A DNA stretch of 31,889 nt from an uncultured Actinomycetes bacterium (GTDB lineage Bacteria; Actinomycetota; Actinomycetes; Mycobacteriales; Nakamurellaceae). Position 1 is the first letter of the stretch. Every line of letters starts with the position of its first letter. The DNA lies in NCBI GenBank assembly GCA_937926105.1, contig CALANS010000122.1, positions 1 to 31,889 on the forward strand. Reading direction: 5' to 3'. Made by a program: the position numbers and the translations under genes. The notes under the pieces are model-generated. The model searched no databases. It saw nothing but the letters and a program-made list of their open reading frames with translations, and was not told the DNA's origin. Below are positions 7,925-15,236 of the stretch, piece by piece.

Positions 7925-8425
7925 GTGCGGATTGTCGTGGGTCTGGCGGTCAGGCGGGTTGCTGTCCAGTTGCGAACGCTCATTGGAGAGCGGATCGCGT
8001 TCTGGCGGGAGCTCGAACACCGCTCCGACCCCATCGACGCGAAGATCGCCGAGTTACAGGCCAAGCTGGCGAAGATGAATTGGACGGACTCGGTGCTGCC
8101 CGGTTACGGACCGGGATCGGTGCAGCGCAGCATCGCCCAGCTGAAAGACGCGCAGAACGAAATCCTCAAGAGCGAGAGGGATATCGTCGCGCAGTTCCAA
8201 TCGGTGATCGAGTCCGCCAGGTCGACGCGGGAGGCGCTCGATGCTGCTCAGCCTGCCGTCAGTGGAACGTCGCCGACTCTCGTGTATTGGCACGACGGAG
8301 CCGGTGAGCATGCGTTCGTCACTGACGAGAAGCTGGAATTGATCGCTACGGATCACTCATCCAGCTGGCTGCGCAGCGCGAGGGCGCGGGGGGGGGGTGG
8401 CGAAATGCAAGTCGTGTGCCGATGA
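7925..8425 (+). CDS. hypothetical coiled-coil protein, possibly frameshifted at its end
   Basis: A 166-residue frame starting at GTG. Residues 20-110 are strongly helical and charged (EHRSDPIDAKIAELQAKLAK, then KDAQNEILKSERDIVAQFQ), typical of a coiled coil; a short beta-like segment follows (LVYWHDGAGEHAFVTDEKLELIA). I do not recognise a family. The last residues are read through a run of ten G (8388-8397), so the true C-terminus may lie in another frame through slippage or sequencing error. The start is uncertain because no good ribosome site is seen. Confidence 0.45.
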   Translation: MRIVVGLAVRRVAVQLRTLIGERIAFWRELEHRSDPIDAKIAELQAKLAKMNWTDSVLPGYGPGSVQRSIAQLKDAQNEILKSERDIVAQFQSVIESARSTREALDAAQPAVSGTSPTLVYWHDGAGEHAFVTDEKLELIATDHSSSWLRSARARGGGGEMQVVCR

Positions 8426-8634
8426 TTTTGGGGGTGGTCGGAGGGCCTGCAGCGGCGGCACTGCCCCGGGCTGAGGCGCCCGCGGGTTGGCCGTGCCGGC
8501 GCGCGATCGCCACCGGCCGGTGGCGGCGCCGATCCGGAGATGCATCGCTACCTGTTCGGTTGATCGACTGGTAGTGATTCCGCCGTGGAGCTGGGGTTTC
8601 CCGTCACATGTCCCCATCCCGTCCGGCGGCCGGA
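8426..8634. other. gene-free gap with palindrome
   Basis: No gene is visible. The perfect palindrome GCCACCGGCCGGTGGC (8509-8524), extended by one pair, lies between two converging genes and could fold into a terminator-like hairpin for either, although it lacks a T run. Confidence 0.35.
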
Positions 8635-8946
8635 CTATTGAGCCGCCGCGAGTCGCGGCTCGTAATCCTGCCCACCGTAGAACACCCCGAGAATCGTGAG
8701 CTGGATGTCGTTAGTCGGCGCGAACGCGATGACGACGCGCCGCCGGTATCCGACGGTCCGGAGCCCCGGTCGTATGTCGTCGCGATTGGTGCCGATTCCG
8801 GGCATGTCTGCCAGGCTCTCGCAGTAGTTGATGATCGCGGCGACGAATTGTTGCGCATCTGTGGGAGATCCGTGGTCAGCGATCCACTCGTAGATGTCTA
8901 GCAGTTGGCTCTCGGCGGCCCGCGTGAAGCTGACGGCGATTGTCAT
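8635..8946 (-). CDS. parE: ParE/RelE-superfamily toxin
   Basis: A 103-residue type II toxin. It begins TIAVSFTRAAESQLLDIYEWIADHGSP and continues with an R-x-GLRTVGYRRRVVIAF strand pair, the ParE fold pattern of two helices then a sheet. ParE members usually poison DNA gyrase, while RelE members cleave mRNA; the sequence alone fits ParE better because of the long helical hairpin. Its ATG overlaps the stop of the upstream antitoxin (ATGA at 8946-8943), the classic coupled arrangement in which antitoxin is translated first. Confidence 0.85.
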   Translation of the reverse strand: MTIAVSFTRAAESQLLDIYEWIADHGSPTDAQQFVAAIINYCESLADMPGIGTNRDDIRPGLRTVGYRRRVVIAFAPTNDIQLTILGVFYGGQDYEPRLAAAQ

Positions 8947-9224
8947 CGATTCGATGCGAGTCGGGTGCGGTGGCGCTCGGCGAGCCGGGTGCGAATGGCG
9001 TCGCCGTTCACGGCGACGGAGGGGTCGGCGTGCATCTCGTCGTAGGCGGCGGCGACCTCGGTGCGCAGCCAGGACTCGACGGCGTCCTCGCGCGCGAATA
9101 GTGCTCGTAGGCCGTCGCGGATGACTTCGCTCTCGCTGGCGTATGCCCCGGATTCGACGTGCGACTTGACGGCGTCGGCCATCTCGTTCGGAAGCGTGAT
9201 GCTCATCTGACGTGTCGTACGCAT
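8943..9224 (-). CDS. parD: ParD-type ribbon-helix-helix antitoxin
   Basis: A 93-residue antitoxin. The ribbon-helix-helix domain MSITLPNEMADAVKSHVESG (7-26) with SESEVIRDGLRAL (30-42) binds operator DNA, and the C-terminal tail wraps the toxin. The open frame extends far upstream, but the ATG at 9224 has GGAG at proper spacing. ParDE would stabilise the element in its host. An inverted repeat (TTCGGT...ACCGAA, 9234-9263) directly upstream is a likely autoregulatory operator. Confidence 0.85.
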   Translation of the reverse strand: MRTTRQMSITLPNEMADAVKSHVESGAYASESEVIRDGLRALFAREDAVESWLRTEVAAAYDEMHADPSVAVNGDAIRTRLAERHRTRLASNR

Positions 9225-9233
9225 CGCCACTCC

Positions 9234-9263
9234 TTCGGTTCGATAGGACTCGATCCTACCGAA
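9234..9263. promoter_or_regulatory. putative ParD operator
   Basis: TTCGGT (9234-9239) and ACCGAA (9258-9263) are inverted around an inner AGGA/TCCT pair, ten bases upstream of the antitoxin start. ParD-type proteins repress their own operon from such sites. Confidence 0.5.
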
Positions 9264-9308
9264 GTTCGGCTGGGCACGGCGGGATGCGCCGCGCACGGCC
9301 GAACTTCG
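9260..9308. other. long inverted repeat (11-bp stem)
   Basis: CGAAGTTCGGC (9260-9270) pairs perfectly with GCCGAACTTCG (9298-9308), with an inner CGGCG/CGCCG stem in the loop. It abuts the ParD operator. There is no T tract, so a binding site or cruciform is more likely than a terminator. Confidence 0.4.
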
Positions 9309-9626
9309 CTGCCGCTCATCCCTGCCTCGCCGAAGGATAAACGGGAGTGCAGCGCCGGAAACCGGGCACGATGACTGCGAAGTGCGGTGCGAGCGCACAC
9401 CGTGGACCCGGAGTGTTGCATCCGCGCCACGCGCAGGCAACGGCGTCTCTTCTGAACTCGTTTGAACTCGCCGCAGCTCGGCCGCTTCTTCCGCGTTGCA
9501 TCGCAGGCCACACATGGTGGCGACTCTTGAATGCAGCGTTTCTGCAGCGCCTCGAATTGTCCTCGTGTAGCGCTGTTGCAGCGCATCGGCAGCGTTTTGG
9601 CAACGGTTACTTCGCACCCTGCCGCC
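9309..9626. repeat. intergenic stretch with TGCAGCG 11-bp repeats
   Basis: No convincing gene. GCAGCG-type words recur: TGCAGCG at 9532 and 9543, TGCAGCG at 9577 and GGCAGCG at 9588, forming two pairs with 11-base spacing set 45 bases apart; another copy is at 9348. Helical-turn spacing suggests a protein-binding array upstream of the gene at 9627, or a remnant origin or oriT. Confidence 0.4.
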
Positions 9627-10418
9627 ATGGAAAACGGAAACGATGCCGGCCGTCCGGGTGCGGGCCGCCGGTCGATGGATTGGGAGGCCGCGTTCCTCAG
9701 CGGCGATCCGGCGATGCAGTGGGCTGCGGCGTGTTCCGTGGCGCAGGCTGTCGCGGGCCACGACCGCTGGGTGGATTCGACGGCAGTTCACGAAGCGAGG
9801 ATCGGCGCCTACGAGACCGCGGTCGCGGCCGTGCAGAGCGACCCGGACTTGGTGGTTCCAGCGGCCGTCGCCGGGGCACGGCGCGCCCTGTACTGGGAGC
9901 GGACAGCGAGGAGCCAACTTGTGCCGCCGTCGTCACTCGATGCCCGCAGATGGCGTAACCAGCCCCCCGATGCGGGGGCAGTCAAGCTTGTGCCACTTTC
10001 GGCAGCTGCCGAAGCCGATCGCGGGTACCCGACGGGGCAGGTCCCAATGGCCGCCGCCGGCGCCGGTGGCCACGGCAGTTCGGCCCTGGATGAGGTCGCA
10101 GCCCGTCTGGTCGATCGTGGCTGGCGTTGGCCGGTGCCCGCCGCGTACGCCGTCGGCGACGCGGTGCAGGCGGTCCTCGCCGTCGGACGAGATCGCGCGG
10201 CGGCCAGCCTCGCGAGCATTCACGGCGATTTGCCGCGCGTAGTGACCGAGGGGCTGGTCATGCTCGTCGCGGGTTCGAGGATGCGAACCTCGAGGCCGTG
10301 GGCTCAATCAGCTACCACAACAGCCGCGGCACTATTACGTATCGGGACTACTCGCGCGCGGAGAGTCTCGTCGACGAGCCGTTCGATGCCAACTCGGCCA
10401 AACACATCAACCTCGTGA
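9627..10418 (+). CDS. hypothetical protein, 3' end replaced by out-of-frame sequence
   Basis: From the ATG at 9627 a coding-like protein runs for about 214 residues (MDWEAAFLSGDPAMQWAAA to VTEGLVMLVAG). It is alanine-rich and helical, soluble, and of no family I can name. After about 10270 the frame becomes low-quality Ser/Thr/Arg sequence, while a different frame becomes clearly coding. The gene has therefore probably lost its 3' end in a deletion that fused it out of frame to the fragment that follows. The annotated stop at 10418 is then accidental. Confidence 0.5.
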   Translation: MENGNDAGRPGAGRRSMDWEAAFLSGDPAMQWAAACSVAQAVAGHDRWVDSTAVHEARIGAYETAVAAVQSDPDLVVPAAVAGARRALYWERTARSQLVPPSSLDARRWRNQPPDAGAVKLVPLSAAAEADRGYPTGQVPMAAAGAGGHGSSALDEVAARLVDRGWRWPVPAAYAVGDAVQAVLAVGRDRAAASLASIHGDLPRVVTEGLVMLVAGSRMRTSRPWAQSATTTAAALLRIGTTRARRVSSTSRSMPTRPNTSTS

Positions 10419-10789
10419 TCGAGTGGACCCTGCGTGACATCGAGGGCGGACTGCGGTTCCGAATCATCGGCTACTTGCAGAACTTCTACGACATCAGCGT
10501 GCTCGCACTTGGCCGTGCGGCTGCCGGGATCAACGTGGCGGCTCTCGTGGAGTACGGCACCACCGATTCACGAGCGATCGAGCTACAAGAGATTGGATTC
10601 AGCCGCAGTGTGGCAACCGAGCTGCTGACCGAGCACGTCGATAGCCTCAGGTTCACCGCCGACGGCGAGCTTGGTGAAATAGACCATGCGTTCCTCTTGA
10701 GCCGTGCAGAGCTCTCTGAGGATGCGCGTTCAGAGATCGAGCGCATATTAGTGAAGGCACCGATGCCTGTGGTCGGCACTGACGCGTAG
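10262..10789 (+). pseudogene. C-terminal fragment of a larger protein (possibly a helicase-like ATPase)
   Basis: From about 10271 the second forward frame reads as a good protein: FEDANLEAVGSISYHNS, then VIEWTLRDIEGGLRFRIIGYLQ, INVAALVEYGTTDSRAIELQ and IGFSRSVATELL, ending in VVGTDA at the TAG. There is no start codon with a ribosome site at its beginning, and upstream codons in this frame are arginine-rich shadow sequence. It looks like the tail of a much longer protein; I have a weak recollection of similar tails on large DEAD/DEAH helicase-like proteins in actinobacterial defence islands, but no helicase motif survives here. Confidence 0.5.
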
Positions 10790-10845
10790 TTCCTCACAAG
10801 GCGCGATTGTGTGCAGACGGTCCGCGCCCCTTGCGCGCCCATCGA

Positions 10846-11925
10846 TTATTCCCGGGCGCAGCGGTGACCAAGCGAGTATCGCCGGCGGGGGTCCTCCTCG
10901 AAGCACGGTGTTGCGTGGAGCACGGCCCGCAGTTCGCCGGTAGATGGGACGTTTAGGAGAGACGGATCGCAGGAGCGGAGCTGGTCCTGGATCTCTCGTG
11001 CAAGCAGAGGCCCGCTCTGAGCCCGTGCCACCAGCATTTCGGCAATTCGTGCCTCGATCGATTCGCTCGGATCAACGTTGACAGCGTGCGTGTCGAGCAG
11101 CCGCAACCCGTCCTGGGCGCGAGCTATCTGCTCGAACACGAACTCGACGACAGGAGTAAGTCTCTTCCCGATCGCGTGGCGTCGGTGCGGACTGGACAGC
11201 AAGACGGCTCCAGCTCCGATTGTGAGCGCGCGAGTCAACCAGGTTTGAAGGCCGAAGCAATTGCCGATTGTTCGCGCGAGATAGTCCACACCAGCGACTG
11301 ACGCTGCACCAAGGCCGAACGCTCCTACTTGGATGTGCTCGCCTGTCGAGACCTGGTGTTCCGCGCCGTGTACTGAGGGCAGAGTTTCCGGGCGAGGCGC
11401 AACCCCAAACTTGTACAAGTGCTCGTCATGCGAGTATGCGACAGGCCGTAGTCGAGAGAGCAGCACGGCGAGCTGTGCGGTCGGTACGTCGCTTGCCCCT
11501 TTGCCGTTTCGCGCCGCACCGACGGCAACGGCGAGAGGGTGATCTGCGAACAGGTCGCCCATCTCGACGAACGTGATGTCAGGCATGAACTTCGTCTCGA
11601 AACGGTCGCGGAAGACGGCCGGAGCCGTGGGAGACCCCTGAGCTGCAGCCTGCTCGGCAAGCTTGTGCCATTTGCTCGGATGACCGTGTCCGTCGTCGCG
11701 GTACAGCTCAGCAAAGACGTGCTGAGACGCATACTGGCGAAGTTGGACGCCGGAGAAGCCCGTCAGTAGCGGTTTGGGTGTCTTCAGGCTGTCGCGAACT
11801 TGGTTCAACAGGAAGTCGGTATCCCATAACGCGACGCGCAAGTTGCCATGGCGACGGTACTCAAAGCCAGCGGACGCCAGCAGCGGAAGCAGCTCCACGG
11901 GAGCCATCGGTGCGTCGTGGGTCAT
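10846..11925 (-). CDS. PIN-domain protein with hydrophobic segments and C-terminal winged-helix-like region
   Basis: A 359-residue protein. The N-terminal 175 residues look like a PIN nuclease: acidic residues D35/D37 (ALWDTDFLL), E73 (VFAEL), D146 (SDVPTA) and D167 (SHDEHL) fall in the usual order. Residues 200-220 and 228-245 are hydrophobic and glycine/alanine-rich and may be membrane segments. The C-terminal 90 residues (IEARIAEMLVARAQSGPLLAREIQDQL, ending YSLGHR) resemble a small winged helix. The start is the ATG at 11925, with GACAAT seven bases upstream, so it may be leaderless. No partner antitoxin is adjacent. A stand-alone RNase effector is a plausible role, but this is inference. 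Confidence 0.6.
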   Translation of the reverse strand: MTHDAPMAPVELLPLLASAGFEYRRHGNLRVALWDTDFLLNQVRDSLKTPKPLLTGFSGVQLRQYASQHVFAELYRDDGHGHPSKWHKLAEQAAAQGSPTAPAVFRDRFETKFMPDITFVEMGDLFADHPLAVAVGAARNGKGASDVPTAQLAVLLSRLRPVAYSHDEHLYKFGVAPRPETLPSVHGAEHQVSTGEHIQVGAFGLGAASVAGVDYLARTIGNCFGLQTWLTRALTIGAGAVLLSSPHRRHAIGKRLTPVVEFVFEQIARAQDGLRLLDTHAVNVDPSESIEARIAEMLVARAQSGPLLAREIQDQLRSCDPSLLNVPSTGELRAVLHATPCFEEDPRRRYSLGHRCARE

Positions 11926-12277
11926 CCTCAGATTGTCCCGCGGAGCACCGACAGGATTGGGATCACCGACGGGTAAAGATAGTGCGTCGGCTCCGGGGCG
12001 CCCCCCAGAGTAGGGCGTTCCACCTCTGAATTCGTCCGACCCGGATCGGCACCTCCCTCCAGGCAGGCCGGCCCGTCTGACATGGACGTCGCAAGGCTCC
12101 CGAGCTTTCGGTTTCTCAGGGGAGCGTGCCTTGGTCGCAATCGCGAAGTTTGCAAGGTTGAAGTTCGTGAGGCGGAACCCCGTGTGTTGCGTTCCGCCGA
12201 CGCCAACCTGGCTGACTTGCATCCGCGTTCCAAGCGGGGAACACAGTTCGTCGGTGGTCGTTCGTAGTACTGATCAC
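11926..12277. other. divergent intergenic region
   Basis: This 352-base gap separates two divergent genes. It contains a perfect 8-bp hairpin, GGCGGAAC (12171-12178) with GTTCCGCC (12191-12198). Just before the right-hand gene is TAGTACT, a possible -10 box. I see no further gene. Confidence 0.4.
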
Positions 12278-12631
12278 ATGGCTCAGTGCACAGCTCCAGT
12301 TGAAGGTCATCGCACGGCGAGCGGTGCCGCAAACTGCCCCGTCTGCCGCTCTTCGTACCGACCGACCTACTACACGCCGCCACCCGCTTGCACGCCTCCT
12401 CCGGCGCCTCGACGGTTCCCCAGCCACGCCAGCCGGTCTTCTAGCCGCGGCAGCGGGGGCAGCAGTTCGAGCCGCACCCGACGGTCGTCCGTTACGTACT
12501 CGACGCGCGAGTACCAAACGCTCAACCCTGTACGCGAGCAGGTCGTCCAGATCGCTCGGGCCGACGATGGCAGTCGTGACCTGTCACCCGAGCGCGCCCG
12601 TCACCTTGGTATTCACGGGCCTGTGCGATGA
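12278..12631 (+). CDS. zinc-ribbon fragment with Ser/Pro-rich linker, truncated
   Basis: A 117-residue product. The N-terminus forms a compact zinc-ribbon pattern, C4...H11...C20-x2-C23 (CTAPVEGHRTASGAANCPVC), followed by a proline/serine/glycine-rich linker (about 30-75), then TREYQTLNPVREQVVQIA. From memory this arrangement stands in front of TIR domains in actinobacterial proteins, but no TIR domain follows: the frame stops at 12631 and neither other frame supplies one. It is therefore probably a truncated relic, or a small stand-alone ribbon protein. It lies 137 bases upstream of the RHH-IMPase-membrane operon. Confidence 0.4.
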   Translation: MAQCTAPVEGHRTASGAANCPVCRSSYRPTYYTPPPACTPPPAPRRFPSHASRSSSRGSGGSSSSRTRRSSVTYSTREYQTLNPVREQVVQIARADDGSRDLSPERARHLGIHGPVR

Positions 12632-12690
12632 CGGACGACGCGCGCAACCCCGGCAAGCCTGGTGCGTCCTACCAGTAAATTTCGTAATCT

Positions 12691-12718
12691 GTACACGAGT
12701 TACCGTCGAGTCGTACAC
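12691..12718. promoter_or_regulatory. repeated GTACAC boxes upstream of RHH gene
   Basis: GTACAC occurs at 12691-12696 and again at 12713-12718, start to start 22 bases (about two helical turns). They lie 50-80 bases upstream of the ribbon-helix-helix gene, a likely position for autoregulation. TACACT at 12714-12719 could serve as a -10 box. Confidence 0.35.
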
Positions 12719-12768
12719 TGGACGTTTGAGGCGCTGTCAGCGGCGCCCCTGGAAGGAGACCCACAAAC

Positions 12769-13011
12769 ATGGAAAAGCCCGTTACCGTGCGCCTGCCCGA
12801 AAGTCAGGTGCGCCAGCTGATGGCGCTGGCCGTTGTTGACGACGTGAACCTGGCGCAGCTGCTCCGCGAGGCAGTCAGGGACTACGTGGATGCGCGCTTC
12901 AGGGACAAGGCGGAGTTGACGGCTAAAGCACAGGCCGCAAGAGTGCGCCAGGAGAACGTGCTGGAAGGTCTGGAACTCGCTGTAGTAAATAGCGCTGCGA
13001 GGTCCCATTGA
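12769..13011 (+). CDS. ribbon-helix-helix (CopG-like) DNA-binding protein
   Basis: An 80-residue protein with an N-terminal ribbon-helix-helix: KPVTVRLPESQVRQLMALAVVDDVNLAQLLREAV gives one strand and two helices. It resembles CopG/ParD-type antitoxins and regulators. The C-terminal tail (RFRDKAELTAKAQAARVRQENVLEGLELAV) is helical and could contact a partner. GGAAGGAG precedes the ATG at good spacing. It leads a three-gene run with the IMPase-like gene 18 bases downstream, so it may be the regulator or antitoxin of that unit. Confidence 0.75.
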   Translation: MEKPVTVRLPESQVRQLMALAVVDDVNLAQLLREAVRDYVDARFRDKAELTAKAQAARVRQENVLEGLELAVVNSAARSH

Positions 13012-13029
13012 ATCTGGTAAGACACACGT

Positions 13030-14010
13030 ATGGATTCGGAGACGCTGCATACTGCTGTGGTCAACGCTGTGGCAGATGGGCTCGAGTTCGCGCAGCGGCA
13101 CCTTCTTCACGGAGACCGGACGTTGCTGGCGGACTCATGGTCTCCGGGCGACCTGCCTGCCGATGAGCGGGAACGGCTGCTGCAGTTGCTGATCAGCCAG
13201 CAAGACTTCAGTGAGGCCGAGGTCGCGAGGCATCTCGGTGAGGCCCCGATTCCGGCGGACAGACGTACGCACCTGATGATTGTCGATTCGCTGCGGCAGC
13301 ACTTCCCGCATTGCTACGTCGTCGGCGAAGAGGCGTCGGACAACGAGTGGGATGCAGCAGTCGACGCGCCTCAATCCTCCCTCATCTTTCAGATCGACGC
13401 GATTGATGGTTCGTTGCCATACGACAGCCTCACTTTTGGCTTCAGCGTGAATCTCTTGGCCTTCGAGCGAGGTCCTGGTTTCGCTCGTGACAAACTCCTA
13501 TTGGCGGCAGTTATCAATTCGAGCGGCTTTCTGGCATTGTATGAACAGGGCTTGGGCGCCTCGATCGGTACGCCAACCGAATTGACGCTCACTACTGAGC
13601 CCTTGGACGATGAGTTCCGTATCGACAGCGTCGCTGCGTTAGGTGCGTTGCCGCGCCATCGGTCTCTGATTTCAGGAATTTTGCGGGATGACGCGCTGAC
13701 GATCTTCACGACTGCGGGCGCGCCAGCAGCGATGGGCCTCATAGCCGGTCGGTTAGCGGTCCTCGTCGCGACCAAGCCGCAGACGCTGCACGATGCTGCG
13801 TTCCTTCCCATCGTTGCGGCTCTGGGGATCCCCATCTTGGTTGATGGCGGCGTTGTGCTTGGAATGGGAGATGTTGAGCAGCTATTTTCGAGCGTCGCCC
13901 GCAAGCGCACGGACCGCGAAGCGCACCCGATTCCACGTTTCGTCGTCGCGCGCAATCCGGTCGTCGGAGCAACGCTGGCACGAACACTGTTCAGCGAACA
14001 GGGCTCGTGA
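13030..14010 (+). CDS. inositol-monophosphatase-superfamily protein
   Basis: A 326-residue protein with the metal-binding signature of the Li-sensitive phosphatase superfamily: GEE (99-101), DAIDGS (123-128, usually DPIDGT), TTAGAPAAMGLIAGRLAVLV (228-247) and HDAA (254-257, usually WDxAA). The active-site aspartates are kept, so it could be catalytic, removing phosphate from an inositol phosphate, a sugar phosphate or a 3'-phosphonucleotide such as PAP. The N-terminal 40-80 region is unlike housekeeping members. The gene sits between an RHH regulator and a membrane protein on a mobile element, not in a metabolic operon. Its stop overlaps the next start (TGATG). The substrate is unknown. Confidence 0.8.
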   Translation: MDSETLHTAVVNAVADGLEFAQRHLLHGDRTLLADSWSPGDLPADERERLLQLLISQQDFSEAEVARHLGEAPIPADRRTHLMIVDSLRQHFPHCYVVGEEASDNEWDAAVDAPQSSLIFQIDAIDGSLPYDSLTFGFSVNLLAFERGPGFARDKLLLAAVINSSGFLALYEQGLGASIGTPTELTLTTEPLDDEFRIDSVAALGALPRHRSLISGILRDDALTIFTTAGAPAAMGLIAGRLAVLVATKPQTLHDAAFLPIVAALGIPILVDGGVVLGMGDVEQLFSSVARKRTDREAHPIPRFVVARNPVVGATLARTLFSEQGS

Positions 14011-14765
14011 TGGCCAAGGCCCTGCCCATGCTGCGCCTGAAGTACGGCGCACTGCTGGCGGGGGCACTGCTGATTCTCGCGGGTGGTGTCTGCTTCTTGG
14101 TTGCGTATGCGACCGCCTCGCCACTTGCGCAGACCATGTGGAGCAACGTTGGCGCTGCCTTGATTACGACTGGCCTGATTGGCGTCATTTACGATTCCAT
14201 GCTCAAACCCCGCATGCTTGCCGACATCAAGTCAAGCTTGGACATTGACCGCTGCAAGGTGAATGCGATTGCCGCCGTCGCGGAACTGCCGGTGAGTAGG
14301 TGGCGACCGCGGCACAGTGACGTCTTGGTCATCACGCCGAGTGTCGCCGAGTGGTTGCGGCAAGGGGACTGGCATTACTTATGCGCTGAGGCGCGGGCGA
14401 GCACACTCGTGGTCAGGGTCTACGGGCATCTCGATGACGGGTCGGATCAGGCAGTTCGCGATGCGGTCGCGATCGCGTGGGCGGACGCCGGCGCCAATGG
14501 GGTGTCCGCTGCTTCTCGTGGCAGCACGGTAGTGATTTTCGATCACCCGGGCGCGGCGCAAGTGTCGCTGTATCGAAGCGGTGACGCCGCAATTGTGGGC
14601 TTCGACGCGCCCTTCGCCGACTACCTTCCAGGAGCAGCTGTCGGCCTGCAGATTTCACGAAGCGACACGGAACTGTGGCAATGGGTTCTCGGCGTGGAGA
14701 CCCGAGTGGCTTTACGGGCGCGGCAGGTCTGCCGCGTCCCCCATGCCGCAGGTACCTGGAGGTAG
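14010..14765 (+). CDS. two-helix membrane protein with cytoplasmic domain, unknown
   Basis: A 251-residue protein. Two transmembrane helices lie at about 12-34 (GALLAGALLILAGGVCFLVAY) and 45-62 (NVGAALITTGLIGVIYDSML); the remaining 190 residues form a soluble, alpha/beta-looking domain that I do not recognise (HSDVLVITPSVAEWL, STLVVRVYGHLDD, STVVIFDH, AAIVGFDAPFADYLPG). The ATG at 14010 shares its A with the stop of the phosphatase gene (TGATG); a GTG one codon earlier is possible. Membrane-anchored partners are typical of abortive-infection effectors, but no known effector motif is visible. Confidence 0.65.
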   Translation: MAKALPMLRLKYGALLAGALLILAGGVCFLVAYATASPLAQTMWSNVGAALITTGLIGVIYDSMLKPRMLADIKSSLDIDRCKVNAIAAVAELPVSRWRPRHSDVLVITPSVAEWLRQGDWHYLCAEARASTLVVRVYGHLDDGSDQAVRDAVAIAWADAGANGVSAASRGSTVVIFDHPGAAQVSLYRSGDAAIVGFDAPFADYLPGAAVGLQISRSDTELWQWVLGVETRVALRARQVCRVPHAAGTWR

Positions 14766-15236
14766 GTCAGTGCACGCGACCACCGATCGGGACGGGCCTC
14801 AAGCGCATGCATGGCGGACCTCGAATGCCGAGCGGGCCGCAGCGCGCGTCGCGATGCACGTGCAGCGGCATTTTGGACATTGAGCACCATGCGGCGCGGC
14901 CTGCCGCCGGGGCTGCGGTGCCCTCGACAGCGTTCAGCGGTTTCCGCACCGCGGTTCGCACCCAGAGTGACGGGCCGGTGCCGTTGTATCGGTTGCAGTA
15001 GCTAATCCGTGCCGGGCATGTTCACTGCTCATGTTGATGGCCGTCATGAATGGCGGCGGGCGGTTTCCTGGAGGGTGGCGGGTAAGTGCTAGCCTGCAGA
15101 CAGTCAGTTGGGCCGTGCCCACAAAATGCCCACACTCTGCGGCGATCCACGTGATCGTGGCTGATCCGCGGGAATTTATATGAGCACGTCAAACGGGACG
15201 CACTGCGTTTACTTCAGGTCACGGAACCGCCTGATT
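14766..15236. other. right end of the element, no gene
   Basis: These 471 bases hold no recognisable gene. The stretch carries a paired GCCCAC motif (15115-15137) about 100 bases inside the right attachment core, mirroring the left arm. Confidence 0.5.
15115..15137 (+). repeat. paired GCCCAC motif, right arm
   Basis: GTGCCCACA-AAA-TGCCCACAC has the same design as 112-134. The similarity runs on into the following bases (CTGCGGCGATC here, TTCGCAGCGATC at left), so the two element ends share a longer imperfect repeat. Confidence 0.5.

Noticed and set aside
12300..12839. 179-codon frame crossing the zinc-ribbon gene and the RHH gene
   Set aside because: It overlaps two better supported genes, and its tail is an out-of-frame reading of the RHH promoter region.
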